Translations under genes and position numbers: made by a program
Shown: in pieces, positions 45,697 to 55,048 of the stretch
Numbering within the stretch: position 1 is the stretch's first letter
How the letters are laid out: the number at the start of each line of letters is the position of its first letter
From: an uncultured Victivallales bacterium
Lineage (GTDB): Bacteria > Verrucomicrobiota > Lentisphaeria > Victivallales > UBA1829
Reading direction: 5' to 3'
Assembly (NCBI GenBank): GCA_944390795.1
Contig: CALXRI010000019.1
Span: 1 to 58,005 of the forward strand
DNA: 58,005 nucleotides
The notes under the pieces: model-generated
The model's input: only the letters and a program-made list of their open reading frames with translations
Told to the model about the DNA's origin: nothing
The model's database searches: none

Positions 45697-46587
45697 TCAC
45701 TTTCCTCCGGCATGCAGCTGTTTTCTGTGGAAATCGCGGGGGGAAACTCCGTAACGGCGCTTGAACTCCCTGGAAAAAAACGCGGCGTCGCGATAGCCGC
45801 ACTCCTCCGCGACGGACTGTATGTCATGCGTATTGAGGGAAAGCAGCTGCGCGGCGTATTCCAGACGCATCCGGATCAGATACTGCACGGGCGTGCAGTT
45901 CACGTATTTCCGGAAGAGCCGGTTCAAGGTCCGTTTCCCCGCATGGAACTTTCCGGCAAGGGTGTCCAGGGAATAGCCGGCGCCGAGATGACTCATGATC
46001 TCCTCCAGAATCATTTCGAATTCCCCTTTTTTCCCGTCCCGCCCCATCTGCGATGCCAGCTCCGCAAACAGGGCGTAGCCGAGATTGGAAAGCTCGACGC
46101 TCTGATAGGGCGTGCGGACGGAAACCGTCTGCTGGATTCTGTCGAAAATCCCGGCGATCCGCCCCTGCTCCGCCGGATGCAGGACATCCTGCCTGCGCAG
46201 CGCCTCCTGGTTTCCGACAAGGGAAATCAGCGGGCCGTGATCAAAAAGCAGATATTTCTTTTTCAGGAAATCCTTCTGGGATAGCCGGAATGTGTAAGGC
46301 GAATCCGGAGACGCCAGAAAAACATCTCCTTTTCTGAGGCGGAACCGCCCGCCGCCGCAATGCAGGACGCCGCCGCCTTCGGTGATCCACTGAACCGCCC
46401 AGTAGGAGTGTTCGATCGGGATTTCCGCACCGGGCCGGAAGACGGACTCCCCGCAGCCGAAAAGATGCAGCAGGCCGCGGACGGGCCGGGCAAGACGCCA
46501 GCTTTCCAGCCGGATCTCCTCGGCATAATGCGTCCCTTCCGTCCGGATATGGCGGAAGGGATTGTTTTCTCTTCTATTTTTTGGCAT
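45697..46587 (-). CDS. AraC family transcriptional regulator
   Basis: A 296-residue regulator. The N-terminal cupin-like domain (about 40-150; FRLRKGDVFLASPDSPYTF) would bind an effector, and the C-terminal double HTH (about 195-290; LDTLAGKFHAGKRTLNRLF, then IQSVAEECGYRDAAFFSREF) is canonical. The ATG at 46587 gives normal length; the frame runs on upstream but without protein-like sequence. It is divergent from two overlapping Gfo/Idh genes, with a 26-bp palindrome and a consensus promoter in the shared 151-bp gap, and probably controls them. Confidence 0.9.
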   Translation of the reverse strand: MPKNRRENNPFRHIRTEGTHYAEEIRLESWRLARPVRGLLHLFGCGESVFRPGAEIPIEHSYWAVQWITEGGGVLHCGGGRFRLRKGDVFLASPDSPYTFRLSQKDFLKKKYLLFDHGPLISLVGNQEALRRQDVLHPAEQGRIAGIFDRIQQTVSVRTPYQSVELSNLGYALFAELASQMGRDGKKGEFEMILEEIMSHLGAGYSLDTLAGKFHAGKRTLNRLFRKYVNCTPVQYLIRMRLEYAAQLLSLNTHDIQSVAEECGYRDAAFFSREFKRRYGVSPRDFHRKQLHAGGK

Positions 46588-46605
46588 TTTTATCCAATAT
46601 TTTGT

Positions 46606-46631
46606 CAATATACTCCAAATGGAATATATTG
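46606..46631. promoter_or_regulatory. 26-bp near-perfect palindrome, operator candidate
   Basis: CAATATA-x-TCCA-xx-TGGA-x-TATATTG, with both 7-bp outer arms and the 4-bp inner arms matching exactly. It overlaps the -35 box of the promoter for the Gfo/Idh pair and lies 19 bp upstream of the AraC start codon. Confidence 0.6.
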
Positions 46632-46657
46632 TGTTTTCCAGTGGAATCAAGTATAAT
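46629..46657 (+). promoter_or_regulatory. Promoter of the Gfo/Idh pair
   Basis: TTGTGT (46629-46634), 17 bp, TATAAT (46652-46657). The first gene starts 81 bp downstream of the -10. Confidence 0.55.
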
Positions 46658-46738
46658 ATGAAAAAAAGAGCGGCACGAACTGACGCGCTGAGCCGTGAAC
46701 AGGACTCGAGTGCCGGCAGACAACAGGAGAGGAAAGCC

Positions 46739-47962
46739 ATGGAAAAACGGATCGGAATCATCGGTTTCGGAGAGATGGGCAAGCGCCACGCGCTGGAATT
46801 CCGGGAGGCCACATGCGGCATGATCTCAGTCGCGGGCGTGGTGGAACCCGATGATCTGAAGTATCAGCAGGGCTGCGAATGGAATCAGTTCCAGGTTCCC
46901 CGCTTCAAAACCATTGCCGAACTGCTGGAACAGGCGAAGCCGGACGGCATTCTGATTGCGTCTCCGAATTTCATGCACTATGAAAATCTCAGGGAGCTGA
47001 AGGATTTCTCCAATCCGGTCCTGCTGGAGAAACCGCTTGACACGACGCTGGAAAACATTGTCCGGATCGTCCGCTTCGCCCGGGAACACAAGGGGGTCAT
47101 TCTCGTGGACCACGTCATGCGGTATGCTCCGATCATGCAGGAGGCGAAACGCATGATCGAAGAGGGGAAAATCGGAAAGGTCTGCTCGTTCGAGTTCTCC
47201 CAGCGGATGGACGCCGGAGCGATGTACCACACCTTCCGCCGTTCGATCGCGAAAGGCGGAGGACATATGATTGAAAAGGCGACGCACGACCTCGACGTGG
47301 CGCTTTTCCTGACCGGAGCGATGCCGGAAAGCGTCGTCATGATTTCGCGGAGACAGCTTTACGGCGGAACGCGTCCGGACGATCTCTGCTGCTCCAACTG
47401 CCCGGACATTCTGAAATGCGGTTCGGCGAATCTGTCGCACCGGAATGCCGCCGACAACTTCAAGGACATCGACGTGACCAACGACCTCTGCGTTTTTGCA
47501 AAGGAGGTGGACGTCCCCGACAATGAGAGCTGCCTGATTCAGTGTTCCGGCGGGATTTTCGGTTCTTATTCCCACAATTATTTCTCCCGCCAGTCCGGCC
47601 GTTCCCGGACCTATGAAATCATCGGAACGGAAGGGGCGCTCTTCATCGAAATGGCAGCCGCGCCCGATTTTCAGGGGGTCATCCATTATTACCCGCGGAA
47701 TCTGGAAGGAAAGACCGACATCCGCAAATACCATTATTTCGGGAAAATCCATTACAACGGCGGACCTTACCTCGCACGGCATTTCCATTCGTTGATGACC
47801 GGAGCGGAAACGCGGCCTTACACCACCGTTGAGCAGGCGTTTCTGGCGGAGGCGCTCGGACTGGCGGCCATGGAAAGCGCGAAAGCGGGCCGTTTTGTTC
47901 CGCTTGCGGAAATTGTGCCCGATGATCTGAAAGACATTCTGAACGGGGGAAATAAGCGATGA
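46739..47962 (+). CDS. Gfo/Idh/MocA oxidoreductase with cysteine insert
   Basis: A 407-residue oxidoreductase. The nucleotide loop is GIIGFGEMGKRH, the EKP motif LLEKPLDTT is intact, and VDHVMRYAPIMQEAKRMI belongs to the second domain. An unusual segment, CCSNCPDILKCG near residue 220, puts four cysteines close together, suggesting a metal or iron-sulfur site absent from most family members. The start at 46739 follows AGGAGAGG. It overlaps the next oxidoreductase by four bases (ATGA), so the two are made together and may catalyse successive steps on one sugar. Confidence 0.88.
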   Translation: MEKRIGIIGFGEMGKRHALEFREATCGMISVAGVVEPDDLKYQQGCEWNQFQVPRFKTIAELLEQAKPDGILIASPNFMHYENLRELKDFSNPVLLEKPLDTTLENIVRIVRFAREHKGVILVDHVMRYAPIMQEAKRMIEEGKIGKVCSFEFSQRMDAGAMYHTFRRSIAKGGGHMIEKATHDLDVALFLTGAMPESVVMISRRQLYGGTRPDDLCCSNCPDILKCGSANLSHRNAADNFKDIDVTNDLCVFAKEVDVPDNESCLIQCSGGIFGSYSHNYFSRQSGRSRTYEIIGTEGALFIEMAAAPDFQGVIHYYPRNLEGKTDIRKYHYFGKIHYNGGPYLARHFHSLMTGAETRPYTTVEQAFLAEALGLAAMESAKAGRFVPLAEIVPDDLKDILNGGNKR

Positions 47963-49038
47963 AGGTCGGTCTGATTGGATGCGGGGCGATCAGCGAGGTA
48001 TACCTCTCCTGTTCGGAACAGTTCGGAAACTTCAGGATCGTGAAATGCGCCGATCTGGTTCCGGAACTCGCCCGGAAACGGGCGGAGCAGTTTCATCTGA
48101 CCGCCGTTTCTCCGGATGAACTTTTCGCGGACCCCGAACTGGCAATCATTTTGAACCTGACTCCGCCGCAGGCTCACACGGCCTTGAACCTGCGTGCGCT
48201 GGAGGCGGGGAAACATGTGTACTGCGAAAAAGTGTTCGCCCTGACAATGGAGGATGCGAAGAAAGTGTTCCGCAAAGCCGGAGAATCCGGCCTGCATGCG
48301 GCCTCCGCGCCGGATTCCTTTCTCGGGGCCTCCCAGCAGTATGCGCGCGAGCTGACGGATCAGGGAGTGTTCGGCAGATTCTTCGGCGGGACGGCTTCCA
48401 TCATGAACTGCGTGGGATTCGTTTCGGACCATCCGAACATCGACTTTTTCTTCCGCAAGGGAGGGGGGCCGCTCATGGACATGGGCGCCTATTACTTTTC
48501 CGCGCTCTGCAGCATTCTCGGACCGGCCGTCCGGGTGGGATGCCTGGGCGGGCGCCTGGATTCCGAACGGACCTGCATTGCGGGAAAAAGCAAAGGGAAA
48601 CGTTTCCCCGTCGAAGTCGACACGCACATGCAGGGCATCGTCGAATTCGCCTGCGGCGCGGTTGTCACGCTGAACACCAGTTTTGACGTCCGCGCCCATT
48701 CCAATCCGAGAATCGAGCTTTACGGCTCCCGGGGAACGCTCCGTCTGCCGGAACCGTCCGGATTCGGCAAGAGCATATTCGCCTTTACGGAGGATGCGCC
48801 TCGGTGGGAGGAGAAAATCTCGCCTTACGGTTACGGAACAATCACCCGCGGACTCGGGATTGCCGAACTGGCGGACGCCATTGAGCACGGCCGAGAGCCG
48901 CGGTGCTCCGCAGCATTCGCCATGCATGTGCTGGAAATCCTCTGCGCCATGGAGCGTTCCTGCGCGGAAAAACGTTTCATCGAGCTTGAAACGACCTGCA
49001 GCCGGCCGGATCCGATGCCGCGCACCGTTTCTTTCTGA
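47959..49038 (+). CDS. Gfo/Idh/MocA family oxidoreductase
   Basis: A 359-residue oxidoreductase. GLIGCGAISEVY is the dinucleotide loop; the catalytic-region motif reads YCEKVFALTME, so the Pro of EKP is replaced by Val. GGGPLMDMGAYYFSAL is the usual second-domain motif. It overlaps the preceding gene by four bases and belongs to the same unit under the divergent AraC gene. The substrate is unknown. No terminator is visible behind it; a 747-bp gene-free stretch follows. Confidence 0.9.
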   Translation: MKVGLIGCGAISEVYLSCSEQFGNFRIVKCADLVPELARKRAEQFHLTAVSPDELFADPELAIILNLTPPQAHTALNLRALEAGKHVYCEKVFALTMEDAKKVFRKAGESGLHAASAPDSFLGASQQYARELTDQGVFGRFFGGTASIMNCVGFVSDHPNIDFFFRKGGGPLMDMGAYYFSALCSILGPAVRVGCLGGRLDSERTCIAGKSKGKRFPVEVDTHMQGIVEFACGAVVTLNTSFDVRAHSNPRIELYGSRGTLRLPEPSGFGKSIFAFTEDAPRWEEKISPYGYGTITRGLGIAELADAIEHGREPRCSAAFAMHVLEILCAMERSCAEKRFIELETTCSRPDPMPRTVSF

Positions 49039-49785
49039 CGGCGCTCAACCAGACATTGATTCCGCAAGGCACTGAGACAGACATCTGCCCCATGAAGGCG
49101 CGGAATCGCCGGGACAGGTGAAAACATGCGTGCGGGAGCAGTATAATATTGTCCCCAGCCAGGCGCATCCGGGGATAGGCACGAGAGGCTGCTGAGGCGG
49201 AAGCCGACCGTATTTCTGAAAAACGGCAGAACGAACGCGATCCGTGAAAAATGCGGACCGGAATCGAAAGTCCCTGAAAGTTCCGGAGCCCAGACATCCG
49301 GCGTCTCGGATTCGCGACTTCGCTGTTGCAAAACAGCCCGTCTGCCGGAACAGTTTCCGGACCATGTCACGTTCTGGCACGTCCGCATTCGGTTTCATGT
49401 CCGGATTTGCCGGGCACTGCAGGACGGACATGCGCGATACGCCTGCGGCAGTTTTTCCGTTTCTTCCGGGGCGCGGATAGAGATCGCCGCATTGTTCTCC
49501 AGCTCTGACTCGTTCCCCGAAACATGACTCCTCCCCTGTGCCGCACGAATTTCCCGTTTCTCAGGAACAAGATGCCCCGCAATCAAAACGTTTTCAGCTG
49601 CGTTTCATGCAACATCAACAGATTGTGCCGCATTCGGCAGCCCCATGGCTTAACGGGCATTTCAACCAGGTCAAATTGTCCGGTTGTCGGAGCCGGACGC
49701 GGAAGTCACGCTGATTCTGCACAGAACCTTTCCCATTTCAGGTGCAAGGAAGTGGTATTCGGCAGAAATGCCATGCACTGCATCG
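49039..49785. other. Gene-free stretch between convergent oxidoreductase genes
   Basis: About 750 bp without a recognisable protein on either strand. A TATAAT lies at 49142-49147 without a good -35, and a small hairpin (TGCCG-CATT-CGGCA) lies near 49627. No T-tract terminators are visible. It could hold an unrecognised small RNA or remnants of a lost gene; I see nothing firm. Confidence 0.4.
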
Positions 49786-50889
49786 TCACAGACTTACAAC
49801 GCTGTCTCTGTAGATGGAATCATAGGCGGCGTTCATTATCCGGACCGCATTCAGTCCGTCCGCCAGAGTGGATTCCGGAGCGCTTCGTTCCCCTCGTACA
49901 CATGCGGCAAAACTTCCGGCCAGCGTATTGCCGGGATTCAGCCCCGGCCGCGGAGCCATATCTACAATCAGACGATCCGGCGAGGGGCAGTGCCGTCCGA
50001 CGGCATAAAGAGGCTTGTCAAAGAAATCCGCGGCATAATACCCTTTTTCGCCGGTGATCTTCAGATTGCATTCAAGTGATTTCGGCCAGAGAAGTCGACG
50101 CGCGGGAACCTGCTCCTCCAGATTGGAGTAGGATGGATTGATGAAGAAAGGCACTCCCCCGTCGAGTTTTCCCGTGACCGCGACATGATCCTCCACCTTC
50201 AGATGTTTTCTCTGATTCCGCGCTGACATTGCATACACTTCCCGGAATTCCAGCCCTGTGATCCAGCGGACCAGATCGAACGGATGGGGATGGTCGGTCA
50301 GCGCGCCGCCGCGGAAATAATCCGCTCCGGGACGGATCGGCACGACTTTTCCATAGGAAAGTTCCGGATCTCCCCAGTTCGGGAAGTAGTTGCAGGGACT
50401 CTGCGAAATGTTCGTGAGATAGACGGAGCGGATTCTTCCAAGGCGCCCCGAGCGGACAAGTTCCCGCGCATAGCGGAACTGCGGATTGAAATGCAGTTCC
50501 AGTTCAACCTGGATGACTTTGGAATAATTTCTGCTCCATTTCAGAAGCTGAGCGCCTTCTTCCGGATCCATGGTCGGCACTTTCGTGCTGTAAATATGAT
50601 ATCCGCGGTCCATTGCCTCCCGGAACATCTCGAAATGATCTTTGTTGTCGCTTCCGATCTGGACGGCATCCGCCTCGGGATGGGCGTCAAGCATTTTCCG
50701 CCAGTCGGAATAGTATTCCACCTTTTTATTCTTCAGGATCTCCCTGATATTGGCCATGCGCGCGGGATCATGATCCGCCACGGCGATGATTTTCCAGGGA
50801 TATTCGGGATCGTTCGCGAATCCGCGGCAGTAACCGGGGATGTGCGGATTTGCACTTCCCGCGACCAGAATTCCAATTGGTTCCTTCAT
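49786..50889 (-). CDS. Gfo/Idh/MocA family oxidoreductase with altered EKP motif
   Basis: A 367-residue oxidoreductase. The Rossmann start is GILVAGSANPHIPGYC, an unusual loop lacking the GxGxxG spacing. Where EKP is expected the sequence reads YSTKVPTMDPEEG, so the Glu is lost and Pro shifted. Second-domain elements (ELELHFNPQFRYARELV, GALTDHPHPFDLVRWI) are intact. It may be a non-canonical dehydrogenase or a binding protein. It is the last gene of the five-gene glycan operon and overlaps the 191-residue gene by four bases. Confidence 0.85.
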   Translation of the reverse strand: MKEPIGILVAGSANPHIPGYCRGFANDPEYPWKIIAVADHDPARMANIREILKNKKVEYYSDWRKMLDAHPEADAVQIGSDNKDHFEMFREAMDRGYHIYSTKVPTMDPEEGAQLLKWSRNYSKVIQVELELHFNPQFRYARELVRSGRLGRIRSVYLTNISQSPCNYFPNWGDPELSYGKVVPIRPGADYFRGGALTDHPHPFDLVRWITGLEFREVYAMSARNQRKHLKVEDHVAVTGKLDGGVPFFINPSYSNLEEQVPARRLLWPKSLECNLKITGEKGYYAADFFDKPLYAVGRHCPSPDRLIVDMAPRPGLNPGNTLAGSFAACVRGERSAPESTLADGLNAVRIMNAAYDSIYRDSVVSL

Positions 50890-51461
50890 TGTCCCACTGC
50901 CTTTCCGACCGCTTCGGCCAATTGTTCCCAGCCGCTCATTTCCGGGGTTCCTTTCAGACGGCACAGCGTCATGACGTTTTCCAGCATGGAGCCGGCGATT
51001 TCCGGGTCGCAGGAATCCACGGTGAATTGGCGGAGTCCCGATTCGTCGGCAAAAACGGAGCCCTCCTCGTTGAAATGTCCGACGAGCGGCTGATTGGTCA
51101 GATGTCCATGTGTAAAATTTGCCTTGATGAAGAAGGTGTCCGGCATGGAATCGGGAAGAGTTTCATTCAGCTCGAATTCAGCGACGACGCCGGAGTCGAA
51201 AGCGGCGAGGGCGAAGAGATTGTTTCGGCCGGATTCTTTTTCGACATGCAGTTTTTTCAATCCGGCATCGGCCAGTTCACGTGCGAGTCCGAGCAGCTGC
51301 ACGAATGTGCCGTAGAGGAAGTTCTCTTCCGAGGAGGCCGCTTTGGCGGGTCTCTGCCACGTAAAGCGCAGCGAACGGAGTTCCCCGCATTCGCCCATGT
51401 GATTCCGGATGCCCTGGAAAACACACCAGGAAGACAATGGAAAAATCTGATTGCTATTCAT
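50886..51461 (-). CDS. Protein resembling a Gfo/Idh C-terminal domain without Rossmann fold
   Basis: A 191-residue protein with no signal peptide. I do not recognise a named family. The second half (FDSGVVAEFELNETLPDSM, then SCDPEIAGSMLENVMTLCR and a final GWEQLAEAVGKAV) resembles the last 90 residues of Gfo/Idh/MocA oxidoreductases. The nucleotide-binding half is missing. The gene lies 16 bp behind the LamG/GH gene and overlaps the oxidoreductase behind it (ATGA), so it may act as a partner subunit of that enzyme. The start at 51461 follows AAGGGATG. Confidence 0.6.
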   Translation of the reverse strand: MNSNQIFPLSSWCVFQGIRNHMGECGELRSLRFTWQRPAKAASSEENFLYGTFVQLLGLARELADAGLKKLHVEKESGRNNLFALAAFDSGVVAEFELNETLPDSMPDTFFIKANFTHGHLTNQPLVGHFNEEGSVFADESGLRQFTVDSCDPEIAGSMLENVMTLCRLKGTPEMSGWEQLAEAVGKAVGQ

Positions 51462-51477
51462 TGTTTTTCATCCCTTG

Positions 51478-54339
51478 TCATTTGGATTTCATAGTCTTAT
51501 GCATATTTTTGTCAGAAAGATCAAGATGGTAGATTTTTGTTTCGCCGAATTCGAAGGAATCAGTAAAGAATCCGGCCCCGGCCTCCGGCCGGGATTTTCC
51601 GAAAATTTCACTCACTCTCCCGTTTCCCGGCAGAAAAATCTTTTTTCTGCCGGCAGTGGAGGCATGAATCATCAGGAAACCTCGTCCGGCGCTGATTGTA
51701 TCTTCAGTATCGCTCCAGACATGTATGCCGGCCCTGCGGCATATCTCCCGCAGAAGTTTCGCATCCGGCCATGTGAGCAGATAAACACTTGACCAGCTTC
51801 CCATGTTTTTGAACGCCATTGCCGGTTTACCCTGAAACGATCCGAAAACTTCCGCATCCGGGTCCGCGATCTCAAAAAAACGGGAGAGCTTGCAGAAAGC
51901 AATATTTCTATTCTGGCTCACACTCCATGCCGGAACGGGAGATTCATTTTTAATTTCCCGCAATCGGATTCCAGTCAGGGAGCTCACTCCGCCGGGAAGA
52001 ATTTTCCCGTTGCTGTAGTATCCCGGCGCGTAGATCCAGACGGCGGTTTTCCCTCTCTTGCGCACAGTGCGTTCTATCGCCTGGCGCTCGCCCTCCGTCA
52101 AATCATATGCATCCAGAAAAAGATAGACCTGATAGGAAGGGAGATCCGGATTTTCAATATCGGAAAGGTCATAGGTGTCATACGCAATCCCAGAGCGAGG
52201 CAGGATCCAGAGCTCCATTCTCTCCAGCACTCCTGTTCGAAATGAGGAATTTCCATGATACTGTCCTGCTTTGCGGAATACGGCGAGCTGTGCTTCCGGT
52301 TTTCCGGAAACGTCCAGAAAGCGCCGGGACAAATCGGCGCCGCGGGCAATCGTCTCCATGATGGCATTGTCATGAAATGTCTCATTGCCGACAAGAAGGA
52401 ACCACCATGCCTCCCCGCCTTGCGTCAGACTGTATCCGATTGTGCGTTTTATGACGTTCAAGGTCTCCTTCATGTTTCTGCACCGATAGTCGACGAACTG
52501 CCGGTAGTAATGCGTCCGGATATCGGCTTCATCGTAATAAACCTTATTGTGCAGACGGAAAGACCCCTGAAGATTGGAGGAGAAACGCCCCGGTTCTCCA
52601 GCCCGCCTTCCTCCGTAGGTTGTCGGCGAACAGATGAAATCAATCAGAGAGGAATTCAAAATACGTTTGAGCGCCGCATGTTCCGGAATGCCGTACCCAT
52701 AGAAAATACCGGTCAGCTTTCTACCGCCGGTCGCATTCTTGATGACGGCGGCGGCATCAAGAATCACATCCGCGACGGTCTCCGCACGGAAGGCATTCAG
52801 ATTTCGTGCCGCGGCGCTTGCATCCGGGTGGGGAATCGGATCAAAAGGATCATGCCGCCTGCCCGGAGTGCGGAGCGTGACCGTTTCAAAAGAGAGATTC
52901 CTTCCTCTGTAATGCTTGCCCAATTCCGTTGCGTCATTGTGATAGCGATTCCGCAGGAAAGCCCGGAAGGACCGTTCCGCAACGGGAGATTCGATTCTGT
53001 ATGCAATCCATTCGCTGCCTACCATGGCGCCGAACTGATATCCCATGATCCGTCCGGCATACGGCGCGTTTTCCATATGAGTCACAACGTCACGAAGCAT
53101 TCTCCGATAGAGAGCACGCCATTTGACGGATGACGGGGAGACCTGTCCCGGAGCCGCCATCTCATCCGGATTCGCCGCACTCCACCATTCGGGAGGATCC
53201 AGTTTGACACGAGGGAAAACATACCCTTCCGGAGCCCCGTCAATCATGGCTTTCACAATGCCGTCCAGGATACGGAAATCGTATCTGCCCTCTCCAAGCC
53301 ACCAGCGGTTGCGTGATCCCCGGGTCCATATGATATTGCTGTAAAAACGGATTCCCGCCGCGGCGAAGTCCCTTGTGGAGTCAAACGCATTTTTTACGCT
53401 GACATAGGGAGAGGGAAGCATGGCCATTCCGGAAACGGCATCTCCGTTGATCGTGATACGGGGAATTCCCGCAATCTTCCGGATGGCGGTTCGGCAGTTC
53501 GGCAGACCGGGCAGTGGAGACGGCAGACTGTCTTCATATTGTTTCACCAGATCCAGTTTCCGTGAAAATGAGGTTTGCGGAACACGGAGATATGACGAAA
53601 TTCCTGTCGGAAGCAATTTTCGTTCGTGTCGTTCGAGCGCCTGAATCTCCGCGGAGGTGCAGGCCCGGTCGGAAAAGCGCGGACGTGCGATCAGACCCGG
53701 AAAATTCCAGCAGGGAACTCCGGCGCCGGACTGACTCTCTCCGAGAATGACGGGATGGCCGTTGAGCGGCATGAGCCGATTCCCCGCAGTCTCCAGAAAA
53801 ACCTTTCCATTCAGATAAAGCGTAATACGCCCATGGGAAAAGGTCGCGCTCAGCATAACCCACTGATCCAGCGGAATGGTCGGAAGCCGTTCCAGCGGAA
53901 TGCGTTTCCCGATTCCAACCCAGTCGGAGGCATTCATCATGATTCCAGACCATTGCCCCGTCTCTGAAACATATTTGAATTCAGGACGCAGACGACGGAT
54001 GCTCAGCTGAAACTGAATCTGAGGGAATCCGTTTCGACTGCCTTTCATCAAAATTCCATAGTTGCCCTGTTCGCCAAGAGCGGGATCCAGCCTGATCCAG
54101 CAGTTCAAGGTCAGTTCGCCGCTTTTCCCGAAGCCTTCCGGAAGCTCGATTTTCGGAGCGGGACCGCAACCGCCGATCAGAAAACCGTTCCGGCAGGCCA
54201 TTGGGACCTCGGAGATGCATCTGGCTCCTCCGCATACGCTCCGGATTTCATCCCGGGGAGCATTTCCGAAGTCAAAGAGATATTCTTCGGCGCATATGCC
54301 CGTTCCCAGAAGAAGTCCAAGAAAAAACATGGTTTTCAT
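51478..54339 (-). CDS. Secreted LamG + GH42-like glycoside hydrolase
   Basis: A 953-residue exported protein. Signal peptide 1-17; a LamG/concanavalin-like domain about 45-235 (LTLNCWIRLD, WVMLSATFSHGRITLYLNG); then a (beta/alpha)8-like region about 280-640 with GYQFGAMVGSEW and KVYYDEADIRTHY, whose Glu residues fit the acid/base and nucleophile of clan A enzymes; then a GH42-type trimerisation-like domain (YLFLDAYDLTEGERQAIE). Beta-galactosidase-like activity on a complex glycan is inferred. ATG 54339 is chosen because the signal peptide begins there; ATG 54354 overlaps the preceding prepilin-like gene. Confidence 0.8.
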   Translation of the reverse strand: MKTMFFLGLLLGTGICAEEYLFDFGNAPRDEIRSVCGGARCISEVPMACRNGFLIGGCGPAPKIELPEGFGKSGELTLNCWIRLDPALGEQGNYGILMKGSRNGFPQIQFQLSIRRLRPEFKYVSETGQWSGIMMNASDWVGIGKRIPLERLPTIPLDQWVMLSATFSHGRITLYLNGKVFLETAGNRLMPLNGHPVILGESQSGAGVPCWNFPGLIARPRFSDRACTSAEIQALERHERKLLPTGISSYLRVPQTSFSRKLDLVKQYEDSLPSPLPGLPNCRTAIRKIAGIPRITINGDAVSGMAMLPSPYVSVKNAFDSTRDFAAAGIRFYSNIIWTRGSRNRWWLGEGRYDFRILDGIVKAMIDGAPEGYVFPRVKLDPPEWWSAANPDEMAAPGQVSPSSVKWRALYRRMLRDVVTHMENAPYAGRIMGYQFGAMVGSEWIAYRIESPVAERSFRAFLRNRYHNDATELGKHYRGRNLSFETVTLRTPGRRHDPFDPIPHPDASAAARNLNAFRAETVADVILDAAAVIKNATGGRKLTGIFYGYGIPEHAALKRILNSSLIDFICSPTTYGGRRAGEPGRFSSNLQGSFRLHNKVYYDEADIRTHYYRQFVDYRCRNMKETLNVIKRTIGYSLTQGGEAWWFLLVGNETFHDNAIMETIARGADLSRRFLDVSGKPEAQLAVFRKAGQYHGNSSFRTGVLERMELWILPRSGIAYDTYDLSDIENPDLPSYQVYLFLDAYDLTEGERQAIERTVRKRGKTAVWIYAPGYYSNGKILPGGVSSLTGIRLREIKNESPVPAWSVSQNRNIAFCKLSRFFEIADPDAEVFGSFQGKPAMAFKNMGSWSSVYLLTWPDAKLLREICRRAGIHVWSDTEDTISAGRGFLMIHASTAGRKKIFLPGNGRVSEIFGKSRPEAGAGFFTDSFEFGETKIYHLDLSDKNMHKTMKSK

Positions 54340-54344
54340 CGCAT

Positions 54345-55040
54345 CTATTCCCATAACCGGTTTGTGGAGCTGCTGGAGGTATCCGCCGGAACGACCATGC
54401 CAACATCCAACATTTGATTGAATACAGGCTTCTGGCTGCCTGTATGCCCGTCAATAAATGCGATATTGACCGATCCAATATGAGGATTCCCGTAAATGCA
54501 TTCCGCATTTCCGAATCTCAGATTATTTCCCTTCAGTCCCCAGCGTCTGTTCAAAACAACTTCAGGACAGAGCAGGGAAAAAGAAGCGGACGCTTTCCGG
54601 ATATTGGAAATTTTCCCCGCGTTCGGCGTGTAGAAATCAGCCCAGGTTCCGGAACTGTAAGGATAGATGTCCGAGTTGATGCTGTAACGGCAGTAATTAA
54701 CCGCATCGCTCCCGAAACGGCCTATCAGACTGGTGAGGGAAGAGGGGCAGGCCAATTTCAGCAGGGATGCCTGTGTCAGCCGGCTGGCGCCGTTCTGGAC
54801 ATAGACGGCGGAAAGATCGGTCCAGATCGCATAAGGTGTCGCGACAAAGGATGGTGGAAAACATCCCTGATAATCATCCGTATAGAGAGACAATCCCATC
54901 TGAAATGTTCTCATGTTGTTTCCGCATGCAATCTGGCGCACCTTTTCCCTGGCTTTTCCGAGTGCCGGCAGGAGCATAGCTGCCAGAATTGCAATGATTG
55001 AAATCACAGTCAGAAGCTCTATCAATGTGAATTTTTCCAT
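54345..55040 (-). CDS. Prepilin-like protein with H-x9-DG motif
   Basis: A 231-residue protein with the N-terminus [20 protein letters not shown]: short leader, Glu at +5 and hydrophobic helix as in type IV prepilins, followed by [13 protein letters not shown]. The C-terminus has H-x9-DG (from HIGSVNIAF). Between them lies a variable beta-rich head. The start at 55040 follows GAGGAGAC. It is eight bp behind the SGNH gene and five bp ahead of the LamG/GH start, so it is deeply embedded in a secreted-glycan-enzyme operon, repeating the pairing seen at 8536-11751. Confidence 0.9.
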   Translation of the reverse strand: MEKFTLIELLTVISIIAILAAMLLPALGKAREKVRQIACGNNMRTFQMGLSLYTDDYQGCFPPSFVATPYAIWTDLSAVYVQNGASRLTQASLLKLACPSSLTSLIGRFGSDAVNYCRYSINSDIYPYSSGTWADFYTPNAGKISNIRKASASFSLLCPEVVLNRRWGLKGNNLRFGNAECIYGNPHIGSVNIAFIDGHTGSQKPVFNQMLDVGMVVPADTSSSSTNRLWE

Positions 55041-55048
55041 TTGTCTCC

